From: Halioglobus sp.
GTDB lineage: Bacteria; Pseudomonadota; Gammaproteobacteria; Pseudomonadales; Halieaceae
Direction of reading: 5' to 3'
DNA length: 64,000 bases
NCBI GenBank assembly: GCA_002699145.1
Contig: PABK01000033.1
Span: forward strand, 41,902 to 105,901
Shown: positions 9,797-17,765 of the stretch, one piece after another
How the letters are laid out: every line of letters begins with the position of its first letter
How positions within the stretch are numbered: position 1 is the first letter of the stretch
Made by a program: the position numbers and the translations under genes
The notes under the pieces: generated by a model
Databases searched by the model: none
What the model saw: the letters and a program-made list of their open reading frames with translations, nothing else
What the model was told of the DNA's origin: nothing

Positions 9797-10234
9797 TCAA
9801 TCGACCCTGACAAAATCTATGATCAGTTCCCCACCCGTTTTCCCCGAATAGAATTCAATGCTATCGGGTGAGTTAAACGACACAAAAACGGTAACTGATC
9901 TGCCGACAGAATTGGTATTTCGCCCGAAGCAGTCAGCCTGTTCATTGTCCTCAAGCACCAGGATTGCCAGTTCATGCCGCTCGCCCCTGGGGACAGTTTC
10001 CTCAAAGGTGTAGGAACCACTGATTACTTCATCCAGGGCCTGGCCGGCGAACTCGCCGTTTTGCGTGAACTGGTTGCTCTCGGTGCACTGTGTGGCAGGA
10101 TAAACGTGCTCCCAGGTGCCGATGATTGAATGTGTCACCCTGTCAGGTAACTGGTTGCCGGATCCGCCACCGCCTCCTCCGCAGCCAGTGGCAAATAACG
10201 AGCACAACAAAACGAAACCCGCTGCAGTCTTCAT
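9797..10234 (-). CDS. Small hypothetical lipoprotein
   Basis: Signal peptide with lipobox LFATGC followed by a Gly-rich stretch. Confidence 0.65.
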   Translation of the reverse strand: MKTAAGFVLLCSLFATGCGGGGGGSGNQLPDRVTHSIIGTWEHVYPATQCTESNQFTQNGEFAGQALDEVISGSYTFEETVPRGERHELAILVLEDNEQADCFGRNTNSVGRSVTVFVSFNSPDSIEFYSGKTGGELIIDFVRVD

Positions 10235-10341
10235 TATTGTCTCCTTTTATTCACCCCGGAGCTTCGGGTCGCCCTCGCTGCACTCAAGGGTGGACTGCCA
10301 GAGCAATTCCACCCAGGCTGGTCGAGAAGCACACAGCAGTC

Positions 10342-11316
10342 TTAGTACGTCGTCACCCGTGAGTCAACCCATTCGATAGCCTCCACGACCTTGCCGGGAG
10401 ATTCCAGCTGAATGTTATGCCCGCTGTGCGGGGCAACCAGGAGCCTCGACCTTGAAGACAAACTGGCCAGTTCGCGCTGCATTGCGTACCACACTGGCTC
10501 GTTGGTCTCGAACAACTGCCTCTGTTCTCCGGCGAGACCCGCGTAGTCTTCAACTTTCTTGCCTCTGCGCACCACCGCCAGCGGGATATCGGCCAGAGGT
10601 TCCGGCTTGCCTGCAGTGCGTAGTTCTCTCTCAATACCCTGCGCCGCGTTCAGCAACCCGGAACAAAACTGGCTACGATTTGCCACGGACAACACCTGCG
10701 CCTGTTGCTCCGCAGAGCTGCCCTTTGGCACGAGCATTTCCATCGTCCCGGATATCCGCAGTACACCACTCCAGGATATCAGGCTACACAGCTCGACCTG
10801 GGAAAAATCCTCCGGCGCGTATGTCATGCGCGCTGGCGCTTCCTCATGAGTCGCATCCAGCAGGACGAGTCCTGCTATCTGTTCCGGATACCTTGCGGCA
10901 AATTTTCTTGCATAGTAGCCGCCCAGGGAATGGCCAACGATAATCAGTTTCTGGTCTATACCCGCGATATGCAGCAGCTTATGCAATTCATCAATGGTCG
11001 TCCCGGAATGTACCGGGCCATGACTTTTTGAACTCCAGCCCAATCCCAGTCGATCATAGGTACAGGCGCGATATTGGGCGGGCAGCAATGGCCAGACTTT
11101 CGTCCAATCCGCATGCCAGCCCCAGCGACCGCTTTCGAACAGCAGCACCCTTTCGCCATCGCCCTTGCAAAGCAGGTAATAGGTATTGTCGCCGACCTGA
11201 ATAAAACTGCCTGGCAATGCTCGCCGATCAGCACGTTCTGCAATGGATTGGTATGCGGCGCCTGCGAGTGACAGGCATACCAATACGCAGAGCAGGTATT
11301 TCATTGGCCGTATCAC
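10342..11316 (-). CDS. Alpha/beta hydrolase
   Basis: IIVGHSLGGYYARKFAARYPEQIAGLVLLDATH nucleophile elbow; N-terminal signal or TM segment. Confidence 0.88.
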   Translation of the reverse strand: MIRPMKYLLCVLVCLSLAGAAYQSIAERADRRALPGSFIQVGDNTYYLLCKGDGERVLLFESGRWGWHADWTKVWPLLPAQYRACTYDRLGLGWSSKSHGPVHSGTTIDELHKLLHIAGIDQKLIIVGHSLGGYYARKFAARYPEQIAGLVLLDATHEEAPARMTYAPEDFSQVELCSLISWSGVLRISGTMEMLVPKGSSAEQQAQVLSVANRSQFCSGLLNAAQGIERELRTAGKPEPLADIPLAVVRRGKKVEDYAGLAGEQRQLFETNEPVWYAMQRELASLSSRSRLLVAPHSGHNIQLESPGKVVEAIEWVDSRVTTY

Positions 11317-11463
11317 GCTATTTCCGGTGATTCCTGGAACCCGCTTTAAGTTACGATCTCAACCGGTAGAAATCTCGGTGAATTTTGACACGCCGCCTGA
11401 TGTGGAGGGTACTCTGGCATCGGCCGGTTCCAACTTTTTTATAGTCTGTTGTCTGGATGCGCA

Positions 11464-11483
11464 ATTTGGCGGTGAGGGAGGGA
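11464..11483. repeat. attL core direct repeat
   Basis: ATTTGGCGGTGAGGGAGGGA, identical to 21347-21366. Confidence 0.85.
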
Positions 11484-11610
11484 ATATAACCTTCCCGTAT
11501 TTACTGGCCTGCCGAACCTTCCAAAACTCTCTAAACGCTATATATACAGCGTATTTCTACGTTTTACCTTCCCTGCCTTTCCGCACGATTCCGGGGGGAA
11601 CCGGCGTTGT

Positions 11611-11632
11611 TTTGTGGGTAGATTGTGGGTAG
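11611..11632 (+). repeat. Tandem arm-type-like repeat near attL
   Basis: TTTGTGGGTAGATTGTGGGTAG, with a near-inverted copy TACCCACAAA at 11671-11680. Confidence 0.65.
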
Positions 11633-11693
11633 AGTCCCGCCAAAGGGTTAGGCGGTAACCCTCGAAACTGTACCCACAAAGGAGTGCCCAGTC

Positions 11694-12962
11694 ATGCCAA
11701 AGCACCTACTGACACAGCCGTATATCAAGGCGGCTAAGAGCGCGTACCACAAACCAGCCGCGAAGACTGATGCGGCCAAGGCCAAGTGCAAGAACTATCA
11801 CAGCGATGGTGGCGGGCTGTACCTGCAAGTCACTGGCAAGCGGAACGCTAAAAGCTGGGTATTCAAGCGGCAGGAGGGCGGCAAGCTCAGGGAGGTAGGA
11901 CTGGGGCCGCTGTCGGAGTTGACGCTGGCACAGGCGCGGGACATTGCTGCGGACATCTGGAAGCTGACCAGTGCCGGTAGTTCCCTGAAGGCTGCGCGTG
12001 ATGCCGTCCAAAAGGAACAAGCCACAGAGGTGCTGGAAGAGGTAGGACTACCCGCCCCGGATGCGATGACGTTTGACCAGTGCGCCGAGAGATTCATTGC
12101 CGAGAAGCTGACCCCAGAGTCCAAGCCGGGAAGCAAGACGGTGCCGCAGTGGGAAGCCAGCTTGAAGCAATACGCATCACCGCACATAGGCAGCATGGAC
12201 GTGGCCGACATCGGCACTGATGACGTTCTGGGCGTTCTCCAGCCGATCTGGCACAAGGTACCTGAGACAGCTTCCCGCGTCCGTATGCGGATTGAGAACG
12301 TGCTGGCGTGGGCAACGGTGAAGGGTTACCGGTCTGGGTTTAACCCGGCTGTCTGGCGCGGCAACCTGTCCCAGTTGCTACCGGCTAAGCAAAAGGTCCG
12401 CCCGGTGAAGCACTTCACTGCCCTGCCCTATCAGGATATGCCCGCCCTGTTCGCTGAGTTGCGTGACAAGGAATCACTCACCAGCTTGGCGCTGCGGTTC
12501 ACGATGCTGACCGCCTGCCGTACTGGTGAAGTGATCGGGGCGCAATGGTCAGAGATAGACGATACAAAAACCGGCATATGGACAATCCCCGCCGAGCGTA
12601 TGAAGGCAGGCAAGCCGCATCTAGTCCCGCTGTCTACTGGTGCCGGGTACGTGCTGGCACAGATCGAGCGCAAGAATGACTGGGTATTCCCCGGCGGCAA
12701 CCACGGCAGGCGCAAAGTCGGTCACATGAGCAACATTGCCCAGCTAAAGCTACTCAAAGAGATGCGCCCTGGTGTCACCGTACACGGCTTCCGTAGCGCG
12801 TTCAGGGACTGGGCAGCGGAAGAGACGGACCACGACAACCACGTAGCGGAGATGGCGCTGGCGCACACTGTGAAGGGCGTAGAAGGTGCTTACCGGCGCG
12901 GTGCCCTGCTAGATAAGCGCGCCGACCTGATGCAAGACTGGTCCAAGTACTTGGGGGCGTAG
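11694..12962 (+). CDS. Tyrosine recombinase / P4-type integrase
   Basis: DUF4102-like N-terminus (HSDGGGLYLQVTGKRNAKSWVFKRQ); catalytic pattern TACRTGEV...HGFRSAFRDWAAEE...HTVKGVEGAYRRG. Confidence 0.95.
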   Translation: MPKHLLTQPYIKAAKSAYHKPAAKTDAAKAKCKNYHSDGGGLYLQVTGKRNAKSWVFKRQEGGKLREVGLGPLSELTLAQARDIAADIWKLTSAGSSLKAARDAVQKEQATEVLEEVGLPAPDAMTFDQCAERFIAEKLTPESKPGSKTVPQWEASLKQYASPHIGSMDVADIGTDDVLGVLQPIWHKVPETASRVRMRIENVLAWATVKGYRSGFNPAVWRGNLSQLLPAKQKVRPVKHFTALPYQDMPALFAELRDKESLTSLALRFTMLTACRTGEVIGAQWSEIDDTKTGIWTIPAERMKAGKPHLVPLSTGAGYVLAQIERKNDWVFPGGNHGRRKVGHMSNIAQLKLLKEMRPGVTVHGFRSAFRDWAAEETDHDNHVAEMALAHTVKGVEGAYRRGALLDKRADLMQDWSKYLGA

Positions 12963-13146
12963 TCCCCCAGTGCAATTTTCGGCACGCAACAAGTTGGCAC
13001 TTTTCTAAAATATTTGCCCCAGGTATTGTGCAACACCGTTTGGAACCCTAGTATTTCCCCATGCCCGTTAGGTAGCGGGCGCACTCTATAGGGATAGGCG
13101 AGTGAACGTAAACCGTTCGCGCAAGGCTGTCCCAGACCCGCCAAGC

Positions 13147-13171
13147 GTGAACCCCAGTACTGGAGGTTCAC
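13147..13171 (+). promoter_or_regulatory. Inverted repeat spanning the alpA-like ribosome-binding site
   Basis: GTGAACCCCAGTACTGGAGGTTCAC directly precedes the ATG at 13173; the GGAGG lies in the 3' arm. Confidence 0.5.
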
Positions 13172-13172
13172 A

Positions 13173-13364
13173 ATGAATACCCCTATCGAAAGAATCCTAC
13201 GCCGCCCTGAAGTTCAGCAGATGACAGGGCTGTGCTGTTCTGCCATTTACGCACGGATGGAACAGGGCACGTTCCCGAAGCCCGTGAAGCTAGGTCCGCA
13301 AGCCGTGGGCTGGAAGCTGTCAGACGTGCAGGCGTGGATTGCAACCCTTGAACAAGTTAGCTGA
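13173..13364 (+). CDS. AlpA-family transcriptional regulator
   Basis: ILRRPEVQQMTGLCCSAIYARMEQGTFPKPVKLGPQAVGWKLSDVQAWI is the classic AlpA/MerR-like HTH. Confidence 0.93.
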   Translation: MNTPIERILRRPEVQQMTGLCCSAIYARMEQGTFPKPVKLGPQAVGWKLSDVQAWIATLEQVS

Positions 13365-13394
13365 AAAAAAGCCCCGGCTTTTTAGGGCCGGGGC
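13363..13394 (-). terminator. Intrinsic terminator-like hairpin, minus orientation
   Basis: Minus strand reads GCCCCGGC-CCTAAAAA-GCCGGGGC-TTTTTTT, immediately after the alpA-like stop. Confidence 0.5.
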
Positions 13395-13544
13395 AATTGA
13401 GCAAAGCAAGTAACGTATGGCGCGGGGTGCGAAGCATAAGGAAGGGAAGCACCGTCACCGTCACCAACACCGTCACCGTGAGGGAATTATACCCCCTTCC
13501 GGTGGCGTCAAAAACAAACTGGGTGACATCACCGGAGGTAACAA

Positions 13545-14324
13545 ATGAACAAGCGGGACTATCGCAAGCAGGTGCCAACCATTGCGGCGTCACGGTGGAT
13601 TGATGGGCTAGACATCACGCCAACCGAGGACCATGTACTACGGGTTTTCTGTGACTTCATTGGAGACGACTACACGGCGTTTCCGTCACAGGTAATACTC
13701 GCCAAGCGGTGCAAGTTCAAAGACCGCGAGACAGCCGGTAAGGCCCTGAAGGGATTGCGTGAAAAGGGACTGATTGAAGATACCGGCAAGCGCCGGGGCC
13801 GCGCCGTTGTCTATCACGTCCCAGTACCGGAAGAATACCGACTAAAAAAGAAGTACCAAAGCGAGTCTGACAATAGTGCGGGTTTTACCGGCACTACGGC
13901 AGATTCCAATAGTGCGGGTTCTACCGAATCTAATGCGGGTTTTACCGGCGTCAATAGTGCGGGTTCTACCGGGCCTAATAGTGCGGGTTTCACCAGCACT
14001 AACCTACATAACCTACAGGAACCCACCAAAGAACCTTCCGAAAATGTTTCGGAAGAAATTCCTCCTGAAAAAAAGAAAAAGAAAAAAGGCCCGCCGGATT
14101 CAGTTTGTCACGGTCCTAGCGGCACGGCGTCTGTGTGCGCCGTTGTACAAGTCAGAGCCAACGGAAAGGATACGGCGACTATCGGCATGAATGACATACA
14201 GCTTCAGAAGCACAAGGCCGACAAGGAAAAGCAACTGGCGCTTAACGATCAGAACGCGGAGGCACCGTTGTCCGATGGTGAGCAAGCACAGCTAGACGCA
14301 CTCAGTAAAAAATTTGGGCTTTAG
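13545..14324 (+). CDS. Winged-helix/HTH replication-initiation-like protein
   Basis: N-terminal wHTH pattern (TPTEDHVLRVFCDFIGDDYTAFPSQVILAKRCKFKDRETAGKALKGLREKGLIEDTGKRRGRAVVYHVP), a repetitive SAGFTG/SAGSTG linker, and a Lys-rich segment. Confidence 0.55.
   Translation: MNKRDYRKQVPTIAASRWIDGLDITPTEDHVLRVFCDFIGDDYTAFPSQVILAKRCKFKDRETAGKALKGLREKGLIEDTGKRRGRAVVYHVPVPEEYRLKKKYQSESDNSAGFTGTTADSNSAGSTESNAGFTGVNSAGSTGPNSAGFTSTNLHNLQEPTKEPSENVSEEIPPEKKKKKKGPPDSVCHGPSGTASVCAVVQVRANGKDTATIGMNDIQLQKHKADKEKQLALNDQNAEAPLSDGEQAQLDALSKKFGL
13872..13995 (+). repeat. Iteron-like in-frame direct repeats
   Basis: Five copies of (AATAGT)GCGGGTTYTACCGG-like units; the GCGGG cores are at 13878, 13914, 13935, 13959 and 13983. 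Confidence 0.75.
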
Positions 14325-14360
14325 CAACATAGCCCCGTTTGAAGGTGAGAGGATAGAACA

Positions 14361-14597
14361 ATGCCATTGTTAAAACGCGCAACATTACGCACCGCCCAGT
14401 TTTTTGCTGATAGATACCGCCAGTATTTCGAGCGTTACATTGCTGCCGGTCTATCACCTACTGCCGCAGACAATCGGGCAGCGGTTCGCATTCGCAATGA
14501 GTTTCGAGTGTTGCCGGTGAGCGAAGCGTTAAAGCTGGTCCCGGCTATTGAGTTAGAGCGGCAAAACTGTATGCGGGCTGTACCGGGGAAATCCTGA
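14361..14597 (+). CDS. Hypothetical protein (78 aa)
   Basis: Intact ORF in the colinear element operon; no recognised family. Confidence 0.5.
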   Translation: MPLLKRATLRTAQFFADRYRQYFERYIAAGLSPTAADNRAAVRIRNEFRVLPVSEALKLVPAIELERQNCMRAVPGKS

Positions 14598-14677
14598 CAA
14601 ACGCAAGGATAACCCTATATTTATAGGCTCAGTGCAATTGTGTTCACTTTGGTAGAACCATTCTCATTTGGGGGGTC

Positions 14678-15178
14678 ATGATGACTGAAGAACTAGGGGC
14701 CGGGTATATCGCGCTATCCGATCTGGCCGAACTGCTAAAGCTACCACCTGATGACACGGCACAGACTTTCCTAGCCGCCAAGGGAACGGGGCGACCAAAA
14801 CTTGAGAGGTGCTACAGCTTGGAAGGCGTTGCCGAGATTGTTAGCGCACAGACAGGGGAACGGTTCACGGCGCACGATATACCGACACTGACCCCCGAAG
14901 AGCAAGCGGCCAACATGCTGGATATGTTGGGTGTGGGTGTCAGCAACCGAGCATGGGAGCGGTGGCGTAAAGCAGGGAAAGGGCCAACCGCTTATCGAAT
15001 CTGTGACCGCTGGTACTACCGCGCAGCACACGTTATCGCACACGCACTGAATCTGGCCGAGGCAGGACCAGAGCCAGAACCGGCTAAAGCGTGGGAGCCG
15101 CCACCGGCACAGGCAGAGATACTCCCCCCGACTTCCACCAACTTGGAACGTAAACCCAGCAAAGGCGGCTGGTACTGA
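14678..15178 (+). CDS. HTH-type hypothetical protein, paralog-like to the next ORF
   Basis: Shares layout with 15188-15766: N-terminal HTH, YSLEGVAEIVSAQ..., a W.RWRKAGKGPTAYRICDRWYYRAAHVIAHA HTH_17-like C-domain, then a Pro-rich tail. Confidence 0.55.
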   Translation: MMTEELGAGYIALSDLAELLKLPPDDTAQTFLAAKGTGRPKLERCYSLEGVAEIVSAQTGERFTAHDIPTLTPEEQAANMLDMLGVGVSNRAWERWRKAGKGPTAYRICDRWYYRAAHVIAHALNLAEAGPEPEPAKAWEPPPAQAEILPPTSTNLERKPSKGGWY

Positions 15179-15187
15179 GGTATAGCG

Positions 15188-15766
15188 ATGGTGACACAAC
15201 AAGACATCTGGGTAGTAGAGCTAGCGGCGTTGCTGCGCGTTCATCCGTACACCGTCAAGAATCTGTCGGTCAGTGCGGCCTGTACTGGCTGGGCAAGGGG
15301 TGACAAGAAATCCCCCCGCAAGGTCTATGACATCGACAACGTGTTGGCAATCCTGTCCGCACAGAGTGACCGACCAGTAAGCCGGGACGATCTGGGCGAA
15401 CTGATTACGTCCGAGGAAGTGGAACAAGTACTGGCAGACGCTGGGGCAGCACGCGGCCAACACACGATAGCGACTTGGCGACACAGGGGCATAGGCCCGA
15501 AGGCAATCAAGTTGAGCCGGTCTTGTAGGCGGTACGTCCGGTCAGAGGTGGAAGCATGGGCAAAGGCTATCCCCCCTGTAGAGGAAGTAGCCAAGCTAAT
15601 CGGCAAGCAGACGTTGCCGCGTGACTGGTCAGCGCCTGCGAGACCGACTGACAAACCCAACCTGGGGCTAGCCAATGGTCCCAATGGTAGCGCCAGCGTA
15701 AGCGTGGGGGGCGCAGGGGGTTGTGTACTTTTCTCAATCTCTAAAGGCGTCTGTAAGCCCCTCTGA
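15188..15766 (+). CDS. HTH-type hypothetical protein; candidate small terminase or regulator
   Basis: ELAALLRVHPYTVKNL, YDIDNVLAILSAQ, and TWRHRGIGPKAIKLSRSCRRYVRSEVEAWAKA; lies in the last position before terL. Confidence 0.5.
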   Translation: MVTQQDIWVVELAALLRVHPYTVKNLSVSAACTGWARGDKKSPRKVYDIDNVLAILSAQSDRPVSRDDLGELITSEEVEQVLADAGAARGQHTIATWRHRGIGPKAIKLSRSCRRYVRSEVEAWAKAIPPVEEVAKLIGKQTLPRDWSAPARPTDKPNLGLANGPNGSASVSVGGAGGCVLFSISKGVCKPL

Positions 15767-15838
15767 GAGGCTCCCAGAGCGGGCCATAAGATGGGACCAA
15801 TATCAGGGTGAATGCGCCCACAGGGGCACAGAGGAGGC

Positions 15839-15937
15839 ATGGCACAGGAAACAGCAACCGGGCAACTGGTGAAGGTGGAAAAGGCAACCGGGCGGCTGGT
15901 CAAAGTCGAACGGGCCGGGGGGCGAGTATGGCGGTGA
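15839..15937 (+). CDS. Putative 32-aa microprotein with internal decapeptide repeats
   Basis: MAQETATGQLVKVEKATGRLVKVERAGGRVWR. The two main repeat copies differ by synonymous changes (gtg/gtc twice, aag/aaa) and conservative Q/R and K/R. The stop overlaps the terL start. Confidence 0.4.
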   Translation: MAQETATGQLVKVEKATGRLVKVERAGGRVWR

Positions 15938-17475
15938 CTCCGTCCAGTCTGGCGAACCCAATTGCGGCGGCGGTGATCGCGCATATTGAATCCAACCTGA
16001 AGATACCGACCGGGAAACTGGCCGGTCAGCCGTTCAAGTTGCTGCCGTTCCAGCGGAAGTGGATTCACGGTGCCTTTGACCCTGATACAGACGTGGCTGT
16101 CCTATGCATTGGCCGGGGGAATGGTAAGACCGCCCTTGTTGCTGCCATCGCTCACGCGGGCCTTGTGGGCGTCTGTGACGATCAGCCGCGCCGGGAAGTG
16201 ATCGTAGCGGCCCGGACACTGGAACAGGGCCGCGTGGCTTACCAGTACGTCACCGCCCTGATTGAGGGACTACCACAGGAAGAGCAGGAAGCGTACACGA
16301 TCAGGAAAGCGCCCCGGCTCGAAATCACCTACCGGGACCCCACCGGGATGGAACACAGCTTGCGGGTTGTCGCCAGTGATGGCCGGTCCCAGTTGGGCGG
16401 CTCCCCTACTCTGGTGATCTTTGATGAGCGCGGGCACTGGGACGGTGACAAAGGCGACCTAGCCGAAAGCGTTCACATGACCGGCGCACAGAAGCGCGGC
16501 GGCAAAACCTTGATGGTGTCCACGTCTGCCAGTGATGACCTGCACACGTTCAGCCGCTGGATTGATGACCCTCCCCCCGGCACGTTTGTACTGGAGTACC
16601 GCCCAAAGCCAAACATGCCCGCTGATGATCTGGACAGCCTGCTAGAAGCGAATCCCGGTGCCGCGCATGGTGTCGGTGCAAGTCCGGAGAACCTTGTCAG
16701 AAACGCAGAGAGAGCGATTAAGCGCGGGGGGTCTGCCCTGTCGCAATTCCGCTGGCTTGTCCGTAACGAACGGGTAGCGGATGAGAACCGCGCCGTATTG
16801 CTGACAACGGACCAGTGGCTGGGCTGTGAGGTACAGGAACTGCCACAGCGGAAAGGCCCGGTGGTGATCGGACTGGATGCTGGCGAGTCTGCGAGCATGT
16901 CAGCGGCTGCGTATTTCTGGCCTGAGTCTGGGCGACTGGAAACGCACGCATGGTTCCCGAGTGAACCCGCCCTGCTAGATCGCGGACAGAATGACCGGGT
17001 AGCAGACCGTTACCACCTGATGCATGAACGTGAAGAGCTATCCCTGATCGGTAACCGTACGGTCCCGATTAAAAACTGGGTACAGCAAGTCATGGCACAG
17101 GTACAGGGCGAACCGATTCACGCACTGGTAGCGGACAAGTTCAAAGAGTCCCAGTTTCTGGAAGGCGTACAGGCGGCGGGCATTACTGCCCCGGTGATCT
17201 GGCGGCGGTTTGGATTCTATGACGGTAACGAAGATATAGACCGATTCAGGACCGCTTGCCTAGACGGTGAGGTAAGGCACCTGATTAGTTTGTTAATGCG
17301 CTCCGCTATCTCTGACTGCGTAGTCCAGCGCGATGACAACGGCAACAACCGACTAGCCAAGGGCCGGTCACTGGGCCGAATTGATGCGGTAGCCGCTGCC
17401 GTGATTGCAGTCGCGGAAGGCAAGCGCCTGACTGCCAGACCGAAAGCGAAAGCGCCCCGCGTTGCATGGGCATGA
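15928..17475 (+). CDS. Phage terminase large subunit (TerL)
   Basis: Walker A-like CIGRGNGKTALVAAIA, VIFDERGHW Walker B region, and nuclease region GLDAGESASMSAAAYFW. Start set at the internal ATG (MAVTPSSLANP). Confidence 0.93.
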   Translation: MAVTPSSLANPIAAAVIAHIESNLKIPTGKLAGQPFKLLPFQRKWIHGAFDPDTDVAVLCIGRGNGKTALVAAIAHAGLVGVCDDQPRREVIVAARTLEQGRVAYQYVTALIEGLPQEEQEAYTIRKAPRLEITYRDPTGMEHSLRVVASDGRSQLGGSPTLVIFDERGHWDGDKGDLAESVHMTGAQKRGGKTLMVSTSASDDLHTFSRWIDDPPPGTFVLEYRPKPNMPADDLDSLLEANPGAAHGVGASPENLVRNAERAIKRGGSALSQFRWLVRNERVADENRAVLLTTDQWLGCEVQELPQRKGPVVIGLDAGESASMSAAAYFWPESGRLETHAWFPSEPALLDRGQNDRVADRYHLMHEREELSLIGNRTVPIKNWVQQVMAQVQGEPIHALVADKFKESQFLEGVQAAGITAPVIWRRFGFYDGNEDIDRFRTACLDGEVRHLISLLMRSAISDCVVQRDDNGNNRLAKGRSLGRIDAVAAAVIAVAEGKRLTARPKAKAPRVAWA

Positions 17476-17753
17476 ATCGGGCCGGAGAGAAGATATACCG
17501 CACAAGCCGTTGGAAGGCTTTAAGATGGCAGGTATTGCAGCGGGATAACTTTCGCTGCGTGGTTTGCAAGGCAAGAAGCCCGCTAGAAGTCGATCATATA
17601 AAAGCGATTCGGGTTGCACCTGAACTGGCATACGAAATCACTAACCTACAGACACTATGTCGTAGGTGTCACAGCCGCAAGACGCGGGAGGAGGTATTAG
17701 GGCCGCTCAATCCTGAACGGGAGAAGTGGCGCGAATTAGTATTAGATACGTGA
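17466..17753 (+). CDS. HNH endonuclease
   Basis: RDNFRCVVCKARSPLEVDHIKAIRVAPELAYEITNLQTLCRRCHSRKT. Confidence 0.95.
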   Translation: MGMNRAGEKIYRTSRWKALRWQVLQRDNFRCVVCKARSPLEVDHIKAIRVAPELAYEITNLQTLCRRCHSRKTREEVLGPLNPEREKWRELVLDT

Positions 17754-17765
17754 GGTATTTAGACC

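Noticed and set aside
13397-13603. 68-aa ORF upstream of the rep-like gene
   Set aside because: TTG start, overlaps the CACCGT repeat array and the start of the rep-like gene; better explained as a regulatory region.
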